Numbered from the stretch's first letter, positions 8,831 through 19,458 are shown. The stretch: DNA of 48,345 bases from Alkalibacterium gilvum (GCF_900109085.1 NZ_FNYW01000009.1:1-48345); one strand, 5' to 3'. Program-made: numbers and translations. The notes: a model not told the origin generated them from the sequence alone.

Positions 8831-10081
8831 TTAAATCAAGAAGTATGTTGCAAGTAAAGTAAGTAAAAATAACCCACTAACTATCCACTGAACGAGTGTA
8901 AGCTTATTTTTTTTGCCAATAGCTATTTGAACGAATGGGTAAAGAATAAAGCCGTACGCCATTCCGTCGACGATGCTGCCAGTAACTGGTATCAGTATAA
9001 TAATCAATACAAGAGGCAACCACTCGACTACTTTTTCTACTTTAATAGAACGTACTGTAAAAGCCATTGAAAAGCCTGTAGCAACAATGACAGGTCCCAC
9101 TGCTTCTGAAGGGATATACGATAAAAAAGGAGCTAAAAACAAAGCCATTAGGAACATAACTCCTGTAGTTATAGCTGTTAAGCCCGTTCTTCCCCCCTCA
9201 GCAATACCGGCACCATTTTCTGCAACAGGAATGGCCGGACTAGTTCCGAGTAATCCAGATATAAAACTGGCTATCGCTCCAATTTTATAAGCCTTCATGC
9301 TTCGCTTTCTATCTTCCAATAATGCCTCAATCATACCGATTGTTTCAAACATCAATAACATTGTGAGTGAAAAAACACCAAGTAGAAATTCGACTGAAAA
9401 GAACTGACTAAAATCAATTGCTGTAACAAGCTCATCAAAATTAAAGAGCGGTTTTAAATTAAAAGACACCGCTTCAAAAGAATCAAAATATATAACCCAA
9501 TAAAGTAATGTGGTAAATAGGATAGCATATAAGAATCCGCCTTTTACATTAAAGCGTTTAATCAGTAGTACAAAAATAAGTCCTATAACTCCAACAGTGT
9601 TCCACTTTAAACTTCCCTCGACAATAACACCCATGTTCTCAAGGCCTATCACTACAAGAAATAGCCCAATCCCAACCGTAATTGCTTGTTTCAGCATGGT
9701 CGGAATAGCTTGGCTGACTTTGCTCATAACCCCAAATAAAGCAAGCAAGGAGAAAATTGCTCCAGAAACAACAACAACACCTAGACTCGACTGCCAAGTC
9801 AATCCTAAAGCCGCTACTAAAGTGAACGTAAAAAAGGCATTTTCTCCCATACCTGGTGCCATTGCTAAAGGAACATTAGCAAACCACCCCATTAAAAAAC
9901 TGCCGATCACAGATATGAATATAGTTGAAAACACACTGAATTCACTTGGTACACCAGCTTCTCCAAGAATCATTGGGTTTACGAACAAGACATACGAAAT
10001 TGAAAAAAATGTAACTAATCCAGCTAAAACTTCCTGTTTAACTGTTGTTTTGTTTTCTATTAAATTAAATCGGTCAAACAT
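8831..10081 (-). CDS. NCS2-family purine/xanthine-type permease
   Basis: This permease of about 416 residues has roughly 12-14 hydrophobic segments. NCS2/AzgA-subfamily hallmarks are visible: FFSISYVLFVNPMILGEAG near the start, the MAPGMGENAFFTF motif, the LFETIGMIEALL segment and ENGAGIAEGGRTGLTAI. The substrate is probably a nucleobase; guanine, hypoxanthine or adenine cannot be distinguished. The ATG at 10081 is preferred to the in-frame TTG one codon earlier, because AGAGG then lies eight bases away. No riboswitch precedes it, unlike the related gene at 46043-47506. The two proteins are clearly different paralogues. Confidence 0.88.
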   Translation of the reverse strand: MFDRFNLIENKTTVKQEVLAGLVTFFSISYVLFVNPMILGEAGVPSEFSVFSTIFISVIGSFLMGWFANVPLAMAPGMGENAFFTFTLVAALGLTWQSSLGVVVVSGAIFSLLALFGVMSKVSQAIPTMLKQAITVGIGLFLVVIGLENMGVIVEGSLKWNTVGVIGLIFVLLIKRFNVKGGFLYAILFTTLLYWVIYFDSFEAVSFNLKPLFNFDELVTAIDFSQFFSVEFLLGVFSLTMLLMFETIGMIEALLEDRKRSMKAYKIGAIASFISGLLGTSPAIPVAENGAGIAEGGRTGLTAITTGVMFLMALFLAPFLSYIPSEAVGPVIVATGFSMAFTVRSIKVEKVVEWLPLVLIIILIPVTGSIVDGMAYGFILYPFVQIAIGKKNKLTLVQWIVSGLFLLTLLATYFLI

Positions 10082-10140
10082 CAATACAGCCTCTTTCTTT
10101 TTAAATTAACGATACACCTTAGTTTAACAAGGTTTCATTT

Positions 10141-10180
10141 AAATGAAAAGAAAAACTTGTCTTTTAAATAAAGACAAGTT
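10141..10180 (-). terminator. Terminator after glgP
   Basis: AACTTGTCTTT (10154-10164) pairs with AAAGACAAGTT (10170-10180) around a short loop. On the minus strand it is followed by TTTTTCTTTTC. It lies ten bases past the glgP stop and ends the glycogen operon. Confidence 0.88.
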
Positions 10181-10189
10181 AATCATTTC

Positions 10190-12628
10190 TTATACTAAGG
10201 GTTCATCTAATAACTGTACACCATTCTTTTGCCCTACATATTGCTTTACTTTCCAGATATCATCTGAATAGCGCTTGATTGTATAATCAGCTGAAAAAGG
10301 TGCAGATGATGCGATATTTAGGAGTGATTTTCTTGTCCATTCCTTTTCATCTTTGTACAAAGCATCCACTTTTTCTTGAGCATCTACATACGATTCAAAA
10401 TCCTTCAATACAAAATACTCATCATTATAATTGACTAAAGAATCAAAGATAGCATAACCTTCTCCATTTAAGCCTGGGATTGTATCATTTGTCAAGGCAT
10501 CTAACGTCCGTCGCAGCTTATCATTCGATTCATAAATAGCTTTGGAATTATAGTTGTTTGCTGCTTTAAGTTCATAAACGTCATTACTAGATAAGCCAAA
10601 AACAAACATATTTTCTTCTCCGACAAAATCTTTTATTTCAATATTAGCACCATCTAGTGTTGCTAGTGTTAATGCACCATTAGCCATCAGCTTCATATTA
10701 CTCGTTCCTGAAGCTTCCATACTTGCAAGTGAAATCTGTTCACTAACATCGGCAGCTGGTATGATTTTCTCTGCGAGCGAAACGCCATAATTTTCAAAAA
10801 AGACAATTTTTAATTTGTCACCGATATCTGTATCGTTATTTATTAACTCGGCTAATGAATTGATGACTTTGATAATTTGTTTTGCATACACATAACTTGG
10901 CGCTGCCTTGGCTCCAAATATAAAGACACGCGGCGTATAATCTATTGATGGATTTTCTTTTATCTCCAGATAACGGTAAAGAATATGCAACATATTTAAA
11001 TGCTGACGCTTATAAGCGTGTAGACGTTTAATTTGTACATCAAAAATGGCTTTAGGATTTACTTTTATCCCTTGAACCTCTTCAATATACTCAGCCAATC
11101 GAACTTTATTTTCAAGCTTTATCTTGGCCAATTCATTAATCGTTTTCTCATCCTGTTCAAATCCTTTAAAAACTTTTAGCTCCGCAGGATTTCTCTTCCA
11201 TTTTTGGCCTATCTTTTCGTCTAATAAATCAGTCAAACCTGGGTTGGATAATTGAATCCAGCGTCTTTGCGTTATTCCATTGGTTTTATTATTAAACCTT
11301 TCAGGGTATAGCTCAAAGAAGTCTTTTAATACATCATCCATTAATATTTCTGTATGAAGCTTAGCAACACCATTGACACTATGACTACCGATTACAGCTA
11401 AATGAGCCATATTCACGACACCATTTTGTAAAATAGCTGTTTGCCATGTGATACGCTCACCATAAATAGGTAATGTTGTTTCAACAAAACGTTTATTAAT
11501 TTCTTCAATAATCATATAAATACGCGGTAACAAGTCTTTCATCATATCAACCGGCCATTTTTCTAAGGCCTCTCTTAGAATTGTATGATTGGTGTAACTA
11601 CATGTTTTAAAGGTGATTTCAAAAGCTTGCTCCCATGACAAATGCTCCTCATCAAGTAAGATGCGCATCATCTCTGGAATGACCAGAGCTGGATGCGTAT
11701 CATTGATATGAATCGCCACTTTATCTGGAATATTTTTTCTTGGTAAATTATATTTTTTATAATGACGTAAAATGGACTGCACACCTGCTGAAACCATGAA
11801 GTATTCCTGTTTCAGCCTCAACAATCTTCCTTCGTAATTTGAATCATCGGGATACAGCACTTGAGTAATTTCTTTTATTGGTTCTGTCGCTTCCAGAGTA
11901 TGATAATTCTCTTCTTCTTCAACTGGAGTTTCCGCAGACCAAAGTCTTAAATTATTAACTATATCATTTCTGTAACCAACCATCGGTGTATCATAAGGCA
12001 CTGCTAAAACATTTAACGTGTTCTCATATTTAGTTTTCATATGTCCTAAATGATTTTTTTCTAGCCAAACGTTTCCTCCGAATCTCACCATACAGGTTGA
12101 CTTGTCGTTACGCGTTTCCCATACGTTTCTATAACGAAGCCAATTTTCAGGTAATTCGACCTGATAACCATCTACAAATTTTTGCTTGAAAAGACCGTAC
12201 TGATATCTGATTCCATTTCCATTCCCTGGTATTCCAAGTGAAGCCAAAGAATCCATAAAGCAAGATGCCAAACGACCTAAACCACCATTTCCAAGTGCAG
12301 GATCGGCCTCGGCTTCTTCCAACTCATGAAATGATAAACCCATTTCTTCTAGTCCTTCTTTTATTGTATCAAGTAAACCTAAATTATAGGCATTACTTTC
12401 AAGTTGACGTCCTGGGAGAAATTCCATAGAAAAGTAATACACTTGTTTTACACTATTTTCTACATAATTTTCTCTTGTATTTTTCCAGTTTTCTGAAAGA
12501 TAATTTTTTACATATATTCCTAGAGCATTATATATTTGCTCATTAGACCCTTCCTTATACGAGTAAGCATACATACTTCGAAATTGCACTTTAAATTCTT
12601 CAATGAATTTTTTTATAGTTAATGTCAT
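10190..12628 (-). CDS. glgP: Glycogen/maltodextrin phosphorylase
   Basis: This 812-residue GT35 phosphorylase releases glucose-1-phosphate from glycogen or maltodextrin. Conserved elements are FLPGRQLESNAYNLG and DPALGNGGLGRLASCFMDS near the N-terminus and the pyridoxal-phosphate region EASGTSNMKLMANGAL, whose Lys binds the cofactor. Length agrees with the family. The start at 12628 is chosen because GGAGG lies five bases upstream; the in-frame ATG 26 codons earlier has no ribosome site and its codons look like leader sequence. It is the last gene of the glg cluster but has its own promoter after a terminator, so it can be expressed separately from synthesis. Confidence 0.95.
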   Translation of the reverse strand: MTLTIKKFIEEFKVQFRSMYAYSYKEGSNEQIYNALGIYVKNYLSENWKNTRENYVENSVKQVYYFSMEFLPGRQLESNAYNLGLLDTIKEGLEEMGLSFHELEEAEADPALGNGGLGRLASCFMDSLASLGIPGNGNGIRYQYGLFKQKFVDGYQVELPENWLRYRNVWETRNDKSTCMVRFGGNVWLEKNHLGHMKTKYENTLNVLAVPYDTPMVGYRNDIVNNLRLWSAETPVEEEENYHTLEATEPIKEITQVLYPDDSNYEGRLLRLKQEYFMVSAGVQSILRHYKKYNLPRKNIPDKVAIHINDTHPALVIPEMMRILLDEEHLSWEQAFEITFKTCSYTNHTILREALEKWPVDMMKDLLPRIYMIIEEINKRFVETTLPIYGERITWQTAILQNGVVNMAHLAVIGSHSVNGVAKLHTEILMDDVLKDFFELYPERFNNKTNGITQRRWIQLSNPGLTDLLDEKIGQKWKRNPAELKVFKGFEQDEKTINELAKIKLENKVRLAEYIEEVQGIKVNPKAIFDVQIKRLHAYKRQHLNMLHILYRYLEIKENPSIDYTPRVFIFGAKAAPSYVYAKQIIKVINSLAELINNDTDIGDKLKIVFFENYGVSLAEKIIPAADVSEQISLASMEASGTSNMKLMANGALTLATLDGANIEIKDFVGEENMFVFGLSSNDVYELKAANNYNSKAIYESNDKLRRTLDALTNDTIPGLNGEGYAIFDSLVNYNDEYFVLKDFESYVDAQEKVDALYKDEKEWTRKSLLNIASSAPFSADYTIKRYSDDIWKVKQYVGQKNGVQLLDEPLV

Positions 12629-12757
12629 AATAACCTCCATGTATTGGTCATAAGTATACGCGAAAGGAGCATTCAAAAGAAATTGACTTTCGAGTATGAA
12701 TCGCACTATTTATATTTTATCGATATCTATTAGCATCTATTATCCTTTTTCAAACAG

Positions 12758-12786
12758 AATATAGTTAACATTATAACATTTGACAA
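12758..12786 (-). promoter_or_regulatory. Internal promoter for glgP
   Basis: On the minus strand -35 TTGTCA (12786-12781), a 17-bp spacer and -10 TATATT (12763-12758). It lies directly after the terminator that follows glgA and leaves a leader of about 120 nt before glgP. Confidence 0.65.
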
Positions 12787-12802
12787 AATACCTACTTTTT
12801 TT

Positions 12803-12846
12803 ATAAAAAGAGCTCGTACCGCCCTTCACACTCAGGCCATACGAAC
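12803..12846 (-). terminator. Terminator between glgA and glgP
   Basis: A long imperfect stem (12811-12821 with 12835-12846, several G-U pairs and one mismatch) ends in CTTTTTAT on the minus strand. It would separate the glycogen-synthesis genes from glgP, at least partly. Confidence 0.7.
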
Positions 12847-12867
12847 CCTCTATCCGTTTATTTAATT

Positions 12868-14304
12868 TTAGTAGATCAAATACTTATAATGTTCAATATA
12901 TTCTTGAGCAGATTTCTCCCAACTATTATTAATACTCATGGCTCTCGCTTGAATTTTTTTGAAACTTTCGGGCTTGTCATAGTAAACCGTCAGCGCACGA
13001 TCAATGGTATTAAGCATTGTAATTGAATCAAAATCATAGAAACTGAAACCTGTCCCTTGTTCTTGGAATTCATTGTATGGATCGACCGTATCAACAAGTC
13101 CGCCTACTTCATGAACAATAGGCAATGTACCATATCGTAAAGAGTTAAGTTGTGATAGACCACACGGCTCAAACGCTGATGGCATCAAGAAGAAATCTGA
13201 CCCCGCATAGATCCATTGTGCGAAATTACTATCGAAATGGATGATTGCTTGAAATTTATCTGGATATTTTTCTGATAAACGCTTCAAGTCCTTTTCAAAA
13301 TAAGGCTTTCCAGTCCCTAACAGAACCAGCTGTACTTTTCTGAATTTTAAGAGCTCGTCCATAGACTCAACAATAAGTTGAACACCTTTTTGTTCATCAA
13401 GACGTGTTACGACTCCAATCAAAGCAACATCTTCTTGCGGAAGCCCCACTTTTTCTTGAAGTGCTTTTTTATTCTTCATCTTACCTTTTAAATTTTTAAT
13501 AGAAAAATTATACGGAATTGTTTTATCCTTCTCAGGATTATAGGCATCATAGTCTATGCCATTGATTATTCCCACTAATTTATGATCAATTTTTCGAAGA
13601 TCATTATCTAATCCATAACCAAATTCAGGAGTTTTAATTTCTTTTGCGTACGTTGGACTAACAGTTGTAACTAAATCAGAGTAATAAAGAGCCCCTTTTA
13701 GCCAACTCACTTTGTCCCCGTATTTTAATCCTTCTTCGTTAAAGGCTGCGTAGCCAATGTTATAAAAGTCAGATAAAATATACTGATCAAAAACACCCTG
13801 ATAGAGGATATTATGAATAGTTAAGACTGTTTTAATATCTTTTAAAGCATTAATCCAAGAATATTTATCTTTAAGAAGTACTGGGATCATCGCCGTCTGC
13901 CAGTCATTAACATGTAAAATATCAGGTATAAAATCAATTTTTTCTAGCATTTCAATAATAGCTTGTTGGAAGAATGCAAAGCGTTCACCGTCATCGCCAT
14001 AATCGTAAAGTTCTGAACGGTCAAAATGAAATGTGTTATCCACAAAATAATAAGTTACTGAGTCTTTTACCAATTTTTTTATTCCGCAATATTGTTTACG
14101 CCAGCCGACCTCAACAATGAAGTCGGTCACATCTTCGAGCTGTTCTTTTGTTGTATCGTCAAGTTTACTGATAAAATACGGTAAAACCACGCGAACATCA
14201 TGTCCCTTGTCTGCCAACTCTTTGGGCAATGCCCCCACAACGTCGCCTAGACCTCCTGTTTTAAAAAACGGTGCACATTCAGAGGCGGCAAATAATAGTT
14301 TCAT
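12868..14304 (-). CDS. glgA: Glycogen synthase (ADP-glucose type)
   Basis: This is a GT5 glycogen synthase of about 478 residues. The N-terminal KTGGLGDV motif binds ADP-glucose and the C-terminal FEPCGLSQLNSLRYGTLPIV segment contains the catalytic-region Glu. The first residues MKLLFAASECAPFFKTGG match the usual family start, so I take the ATG at 14304. A GTG four codons upstream (14316), overlapping the glgD stop, is also possible, because the AGAAGG sequence serves both poorly. It extends alpha-1,4-glucan chains from ADP-glucose made by GlgC/GlgD. Confidence 0.95.
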   Translation of the reverse strand: MKLLFAASECAPFFKTGGLGDVVGALPKELADKGHDVRVVLPYFISKLDDTTKEQLEDVTDFIVEVGWRKQYCGIKKLVKDSVTYYFVDNTFHFDRSELYDYGDDGERFAFFQQAIIEMLEKIDFIPDILHVNDWQTAMIPVLLKDKYSWINALKDIKTVLTIHNILYQGVFDQYILSDFYNIGYAAFNEEGLKYGDKVSWLKGALYYSDLVTTVSPTYAKEIKTPEFGYGLDNDLRKIDHKLVGIINGIDYDAYNPEKDKTIPYNFSIKNLKGKMKNKKALQEKVGLPQEDVALIGVVTRLDEQKGVQLIVESMDELLKFRKVQLVLLGTGKPYFEKDLKRLSEKYPDKFQAIIHFDSNFAQWIYAGSDFFLMPSAFEPCGLSQLNSLRYGTLPIVHEVGGLVDTVDPYNEFQEQGTGFSFYDFDSITMLNTIDRALTVYYDKPESFKKIQARAMSINNSWEKSAQEYIEHYKYLIY

Positions 14305-14308
14305 TTTT

Positions 14309-15487
14309 TTATTCACCCTTCTCTATGTCTCCTTCTGCATATATAATACTATCCTTAGCTACTACTATCGGATTTTCGATTGTTCCTTCCAGTCTAGCTC
14401 CTTTTTTCACGTAAACGTGTTTATCTAGGATTACATGATTTAAATATACATCTTCCTCAATGCAAGAATCTTGCATAATGATTGAATTTTCTACTTGAGC
14501 ACCTTCTGCTATACTTACCTTCCTAAAGATAACAGCATTTTGTACTTTCCCGTAAACTTCACAGTCATTAGCAAATTGGGCGTTATTTATTTCTGATTGC
14601 TCACCATAATAGGTTGGTGCTGAATTCTTCGGCTTTGTAAGCACTGGATTAGCACGATAAAATAAGGCATTAAAATTATCCTCATTCAACATGTCCATGT
14701 TCGCTTGGAAGTAGCTCGAAATGTCTTCTATGACTTTTAAATACCCAGTATATTCATAACCAAAAATAGTTTTATCATCATCTAGACTGAACTGAATCAG
14801 ATTTTTTACAGTGACATCTTTTTGCTGTTTTCTGGCTTTATAAAGAAGTTTCAAGAATGTCTCTTTATCTAGAATCATTATCTCCATGTTAAGTAACAGA
14901 GCGTTCTCTGTATCAGTTAAATCAGCAATAGAATTAAAGCCTACAATACGTTCTGAATCACTTTCACTCATAGAGAGTGAGGTATGAATAGAGTCTTTAC
15001 GGACCTCCCCACGTTTTATCTTTTTGTAAACAACTGTAACGTCACTTTCTTTTTTCAAATGAAAACGCATCAGAGAATCCAACTGAACATTAGATAACAT
15101 ATTTGACCCCATTAACAAAACGTATTCAGCATTGGAGCGTGAAACAAAATGATAATGATCATCGTAATAATTCCCCGTGTATAATTCTGTCCCTTCTAAC
15201 TCGGCTTTAAGATTTATATGGGAGTGCGTAAATACGCCACCGCCAACCCTTGATTCTAAACCCCATGTAGAACCTGAACGAATATGGTCATAGAGCGAAT
15301 GCCCAGAACCTGAAATAAACAGAGCTGCAGACGGTACTTCTATCCCTGTCAGACTTGAAAAGGGGAAGTCTATTAGTCTATATCGGCAGCCAAAAGGTAA
15401 TGCGGCCACAGGTCTTCTATTTGTTAAAGGTTTTAATTTGTCACTATTTTCTACTAAATTCAAAATAGGCGCAACTTTATTTCTCAT
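14309..15487 (-). CDS. glgD: GlgD, non-catalytic subunit of ADP-glucose pyrophosphorylase
   Basis: This 392-residue paralogue of GlgC lacks the nucleotide-binding GGxGxRL loop at its N-terminus ([20 protein letters not shown] instead). It keeps the [13 protein letters not shown] region and the C-terminal left-handed beta-helix. In Bacillus and related species GlgD partners GlgC and modulates it. The start at 15487 has GGGAGG eight bases upstream and overlaps the glgC stop by 11 bases; the in-frame ATG eight codons earlier lies within glgC. The missing loop is normal for GlgD and is not a frameshift. Confidence 0.93.
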   Translation of the reverse strand: MRNKVAPILNLVENSDKLKPLTNRRPVAALPFGCRYRLIDFPFSSLTGIEVPSAALFISGSGHSLYDHIRSGSTWGLESRVGGGVFTHSHINLKAELEGTELYTGNYYDDHYHFVSRSNAEYVLLMGSNMLSNVQLDSLMRFHLKKESDVTVVYKKIKRGEVRKDSIHTSLSMSESDSERIVGFNSIADLTDTENALLLNMEIMILDKETFLKLLYKARKQQKDVTVKNLIQFSLDDDKTIFGYEYTGYLKVIEDISSYFQANMDMLNEDNFNALFYRANPVLTKPKNSAPTYYGEQSEINNAQFANDCEVYGKVQNAVIFRKVSIAEGAQVENSIIMQDSCIEEDVYLNHVILDKHVYVKKGARLEGTIENPIVVAKDSIIYAEGDIEKGE

Positions 15488-16622
15488 CTGAGTAACCTCC
15501 CACTTCTTCATCGTACCCCACTACTTCAATTGTATCTGAAGTCCCTATTATTTCGACTCCATCATGGATATGTGCTCCTTCTCCAATAATTGCCTTTTCA
15601 ATTTTCACATTTTCGCCAATAACTGCGTTTGGCATGATGAATGAGTTTTTGATATAAGAATTTTTTCCTACTTTTACACTGTGAGATAAAATAGAATGTT
15701 CAATCTCACCTGCTATATAACATCCATCTGTAATCATGGAGTTAGAGACATTCGCACTTTCAGTTAAAAACTGCGGTGTCGTGTTGGGGTTGTTAGAATA
15801 AACTCGCCATTTTCTATCCCTTATATTCAATTCATGTTCAGGATCCAAGAACTCCATATTTGCGTTCCACAAACTTTCGATTGTCCCAACATCTTTCCAA
15901 TATCCTTCAAAAGAATAGGCATATATCGCTTCATTATTTCTTAAGTATGCAGGAATAACATGGTGTCCAAAGTCTGTTAATTGTCTGTCTTTAGCTTGAC
16001 TGTCAACCAGATACTTTTTCAATCTTGACCAGTTGAATATATAAATACCCATTGAAGCTAAATTAGATTTTGGATTTTCTGGTTTTTCCTGGAATTCGAC
16101 GATGCGATCAGTTTTGTCCGTATTCATAACGCCAAAACGTGAGGCATCTTCCCAAGGAACAGGCATAACTCCAACAGTTAATGTTGCCTCTTGTTCTTTA
16201 TGGTAATCGAGCATTTTTTGATAATCCATTTTATAAATATGGTCTCCTGAGAGGATAACGACATACTCAGGGTCTTTATTATCTATAAAGTCTATATTCT
16301 GAAAGACTGCATGAGCAGTTCCTTTAAAGAATTTTTCGCCTTCCATGCTTGAATAGGGCTGCAAAATTGTTGCTTCGCCATCATGTCTATTCAATCCCCA
16401 ATTTGCACCATTCCCAACATGGTTGTTTAAAATGAGTGGCTGATACTGAGTAACCACCCCTACGTCATTGATTCCAGAGTTAGCACAGTTTGATAAAGCA
16501 AAGTCGATGATACGGTAATTACCACCAAAAGGTACAGCGGGTTTTGCAATTTGCTTTGTTAGTTTCCCTAAGCGAGACCCCTGACCTCCGGCTAAAATCA
16601 TTGCGACTGTTTCAGTTTTCAT
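15477..16622 (-). CDS. glgC: Glucose-1-phosphate adenylyltransferase, catalytic subunit
   Basis: This 381-residue enzyme makes ADP-glucose from ATP and glucose-1-phosphate, the committed step of glycogen synthesis. [11 protein letters not shown] near the N-terminus is the nucleotide loop, [15 protein letters not shown] follows it and [14 protein letters not shown] contains the metal-binding Asp. GFWKDV-type (here [12 protein letters not shown]) and C-terminal hexapeptide repeats complete the family pattern. It lies between glgB and glgD; the intergenic distance to glgB is 54 bases and it overlaps glgD, so co-transcription is expected. Confidence 0.95.
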   Translation of the reverse strand: MKTETVAMILAGGQGSRLGKLTKQIAKPAVPFGGNYRIIDFALSNCANSGINDVGVVTQYQPLILNNHVGNGANWGLNRHDGEATILQPYSSMEGEKFFKGTAHAVFQNIDFIDNKDPEYVVILSGDHIYKMDYQKMLDYHKEQEATLTVGVMPVPWEDASRFGVMNTDKTDRIVEFQEKPENPKSNLASMGIYIFNWSRLKKYLVDSQAKDRQLTDFGHHVIPAYLRNNEAIYAYSFEGYWKDVGTIESLWNANMEFLDPEHELNIRDRKWRVYSNNPNTTPQFLTESANVSNSMITDGCYIAGEIEHSILSHSVKVGKNSYIKNSFIMPNAVIGENVKIEKAIIGEGAHIHDGVEIIGTSDTIEVVGYDEEVGGYSDEK

Positions 16623-16676
16623 ACGTTTTTGGAAGTGTCTATTGACCTTCCTTCCCTCCTCGTAATAACTAAATTT

Positions 16677-18596
16677 TTATCCCTTTTTATTGGCCACACC
16701 GTAAATACGTTTAGGTCTCAGTACAACAACACTTAAAGCTGGTAATAGTGCTTCTATAGCATAGGTTTTTCCATGTACGACTTCTTCGGTCGTTTTTAAT
16801 ATCCCCTGAGGTTTAGTCCAGGTCCCCCCTAAACTACTCCACTCAGTATTCCATACTTCCTCATATTGCCCTTTGTAAGGAACACCCACTTTAATATTTT
16901 TTCTTTCTACGGGTACAAAATTACAGAGTACAATTAGAAAATCTCTTGGTTTTTTCCCTTTACGAATAAAAAACAAGGTCGTTTCCTCTTCATTATCTGC
17001 ATCTAGTATCTCTGTCCCTTCAAACTGATGATCGACTTCCCAAAGAGCTCTGTGTTGCTTATAAAACTCATTCAGTTTTCGGGTAAACGCGAGATGATTG
17101 GCATTCATCGAATCATCAAGGTTGTCCCATGCAAGCCCCTCTTGAAATCGCCATTCAAGAAATTGACCAAATTCTGCACCCATAAATTGTAATTTTTTCC
17201 CTGGATGCATCATACGATAGCTTTCTATTGTTCTTAATCCTGCAAATTGATTGTAGCGATCGCCGTGCATTTTGTGCATCATCGATTTCTTACCATGGAC
17301 AACTTCATCGTGAGAGAAAGGTAAAATATAGTTCTCATTAAAGGTATACATAAATGAAAAGGTTATTAAATTGAAATGATTTTTTCTCAATAAGGGATCC
17401 ATTTCAAAGAAACGTAACGTATCATTCATCCATCCCATATTCCATTTATAATTAAACCCAAGTCCACCTTCATGCACAGGGTGGGTCACTTTTGGCCAAG
17501 CCGTACTCTCCTCTGCCATCATCAATGTATCTGGATGTCTTTCAAAAATCACTTTGTTCATGAGCTGGATAAATTCGACGCCTGCTTTATTGACATTTGT
17601 TCCCTCGTCATTTGGTGTCCAAGGTCCTATGTCATAGTCCAGATAGAGCATATTACTCACTGCATCCACCCGTAAACCATCTAGATGGAATTGTTCTAGC
17701 CAGAATAAAGCATTGGATATTAAATAACTCCTCACTTGGTTTTTTCCTAGATCAAAGTTCAACGTTCCCCATCGATTATTATTAGCCTGATTAGGATCGC
17801 TATATTCAAATTGTGGCGTCCCATCATAATAAGCAAGTCCGTAGTCATTACGGTTAAAATGACCAGGTACCCAATCCATAATCACTCCGATATTTTCTTG
17901 ATGCGCAGACTCAACAAAATCTTGCAATTCTTCCATTGTTCCATATTTAGAAGATACACCATAAAACCCAGTTGCCTGATATCCCCAACTTGCATCAAGT
18001 GGATGTTCCATTAGAGGCATAAACTCTATATGGGTATAACCCATTTTTTTTACGTAAGGGATTAGGTCTTCTTTTAATTCGCCAATCGTAAACCATGTTC
18101 CATCATCATGTTGCTTCCACGAACTCATGTGGACTTCATAAATATTTAAAGGACGGTTATAGCGTTCTAGCCGTTTACGATTAGCCATCCACAAGCCATC
18201 TTTCCATTTTTTGTCAGGGAGATCCCTCACAATAGAGGCATCATTCGGTCTCACTTCAAACTCATAAGCATAAGGATCTATCTTGTAGGCAACCGTTCCA
18301 TCTTCTTGCACAATTTTATATTTATAACAATCACCTTTTTTAGGTCTACTATCTTTGAGCTTAAAGATACCCGTTTGTTCAACTTTTTCCATTCGATCAA
18401 GTTCAGCCCATTTATTAAAATCGCCTACGAGGTATACCTCTTTAGCATTCGGAGCCCAAACTGTAAAATTATATCCATCATCGTCTTTCTTGCATCCCAT
18501 AGTCATATAACTATCGTAATTAGTCCCCTGGTTGAAAAGATAATAGGAAGTTACATCATCTTTACTGTCACTCCATTTTTTTTCATCATTGCTCAT
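16677..18596 (-). CDS. glgB: 1,4-alpha-glucan branching enzyme
   Basis: This 639-residue GH13 enzyme introduces alpha-1,6 branches into glycogen. A CBM48 module lies in residues about 40-130 (NFTVWAPNAKEVYLVGDFN). The catalytic barrel follows, with GLRVDAVSNML (nucleophile Asp), MMAEEST (acid Glu) and FSHDEVVHGK (third Asp). A C-terminal all-beta domain ends the protein. The start at 18596 is preceded by AAGGGGG seven bases away; the ATG ten codons earlier lacks a ribosome site. It is the first gene of the glg operon and divergent from nfeD. Confidence 0.95.
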   Translation of the reverse strand: MSNDEKKWSDSKDDVTSYYLFNQGTNYDSYMTMGCKKDDDGYNFTVWAPNAKEVYLVGDFNKWAELDRMEKVEQTGIFKLKDSRPKKGDCYKYKIVQEDGTVAYKIDPYAYEFEVRPNDASIVRDLPDKKWKDGLWMANRKRLERYNRPLNIYEVHMSSWKQHDDGTWFTIGELKEDLIPYVKKMGYTHIEFMPLMEHPLDASWGYQATGFYGVSSKYGTMEELQDFVESAHQENIGVIMDWVPGHFNRNDYGLAYYDGTPQFEYSDPNQANNNRWGTLNFDLGKNQVRSYLISNALFWLEQFHLDGLRVDAVSNMLYLDYDIGPWTPNDEGTNVNKAGVEFIQLMNKVIFERHPDTLMMAEESTAWPKVTHPVHEGGLGFNYKWNMGWMNDTLRFFEMDPLLRKNHFNLITFSFMYTFNENYILPFSHDEVVHGKKSMMHKMHGDRYNQFAGLRTIESYRMMHPGKKLQFMGAEFGQFLEWRFQEGLAWDNLDDSMNANHLAFTRKLNEFYKQHRALWEVDHQFEGTEILDADNEEETTLFFIRKGKKPRDFLIVLCNFVPVERKNIKVGVPYKGQYEEVWNTEWSSLGGTWTKPQGILKTTEEVVHGKTYAIEALLPALSVVVLRPKRIYGVANKKG

Positions 18597-18763
18597 CAAA
18601 ATCCCCCTTTTTGTGAAGCAAATCACTTTAAGTTTTAAATAAAAATTAGAAAGTTCTTATATAATTATTGTAACTTAAATAAAGGGAGTATACCAAACTT
18701 TAATACTTTTAATTTTTACTTTTTTTAAATGACCGTAACGCTTTTATCTACACCTTCAGACCG

Positions 18764-18792
18764 ATGACAACTCTTTTCTTTAATGGTATGAT
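18764..18792 (+). promoter_or_regulatory. Promoter of the nfeD-floA operon
   Basis: ATGACA (18764-18769), 17-bp spacer, TATGAT (18787-18792) on the plus strand, about 50 bases before the start codon. The rest of this 244-bp divergent region should also hold the glgB promoter, which I could not place with confidence. Confidence 0.6.
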
Positions 18793-18840
18793 GGTTGTGT
18801 ATTAGATATTGTAATAATCTAGAGAGGAGGATTCATACTA

Positions 18841-19443
18841 ATGGAAGGACTACTACTAGGTTTAGGCTTTATAGGAATAGCGCTAGCAATACTCACCCCA
18901 CTTTTTAAAAGTGGCGCAGGGCTCGCCTTATTAAGTATGGCCGCTTATTTCTACTTTATAGGTACTGAAACGTGGTTACCTATCGTTTTATTCACTGCAG
19001 GATTATTGCTCATAGTCTTTGAAATATTTGTTCCAGACTTTGGTGCTTCGGGAATTATCGGAATCATACTTTTAATCTCAGGCCTGTATTTAACTATTGG
19101 AGATTTTACTCAGACCATACGAGATTTAAGTTTTTCCGTAGTCATTACAGCAGGTGTAATTATTTATCTAATTAAAAATGGTTACTCTCTCTCAAATGTG
19201 AACAAGCTTATTTTACAAACAAATATACAAAGTTCCAGCGATAGCACGGCTGTTGAAAAAGATAGAATCAACGTGGGTGAAGAAGGTGTAGCTGTTACTC
19301 CCCTTCGTCCATCGGGCAAAGTAACTTTTGGTGAAGATTCCACTTTGTATGACGTATTAAGTACAGAAGGACATATATCGAAAGATACAGCAGTCGTTGT
19401 AGAAAAAGTAAAAGGAACCAAGATAACAGTTAGAAAAAAATAG
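18841..19443 (+). CDS. NfeD-family membrane protein, short form
   Basis: This 200-residue protein has four hydrophobic segments in residues 1-120, including LLLIVFEIFVPDFGASGIIG typical of NfeD. A C-terminal OB-fold domain follows, with the INVGEEGVAVTPLRPSGKV motif around residue 142. NfeD1b proteins partner flotillins in membrane microdomains; their exact role is not settled. It is followed 15 bases later by floA, as in Bacillus yqeZ-yqfA. The start has AGGAGG about ten bases upstream, slightly long. Confidence 0.9.
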   Translation: MEGLLLGLGFIGIALAILTPLFKSGAGLALLSMAAYFYFIGTETWLPIVLFTAGLLLIVFEIFVPDFGASGIIGIILLISGLYLTIGDFTQTIRDLSFSVVITAGVIIYLIKNGYSLSNVNKLILQTNIQSSSDSTAVEKDRINVGEEGVAVTPLRPSGKVTFGEDSTLYDVLSTEGHISKDTAVVVEKVKGTKITVRKK

Positions 19444-19458
19444 ATAGGAGATATAACT

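Noticed and set aside
9510-10109. 199-codon open frame on the plus strand
   Set aside because: Shadow of the other NCS2 permease gene, for the same reasons.
14309-15487. glgD as a decayed second glgC
   Set aside because: The missing nucleotide loop is the normal state of GlgD, the frame is intact and the gene order is the standard glgBCDAP.
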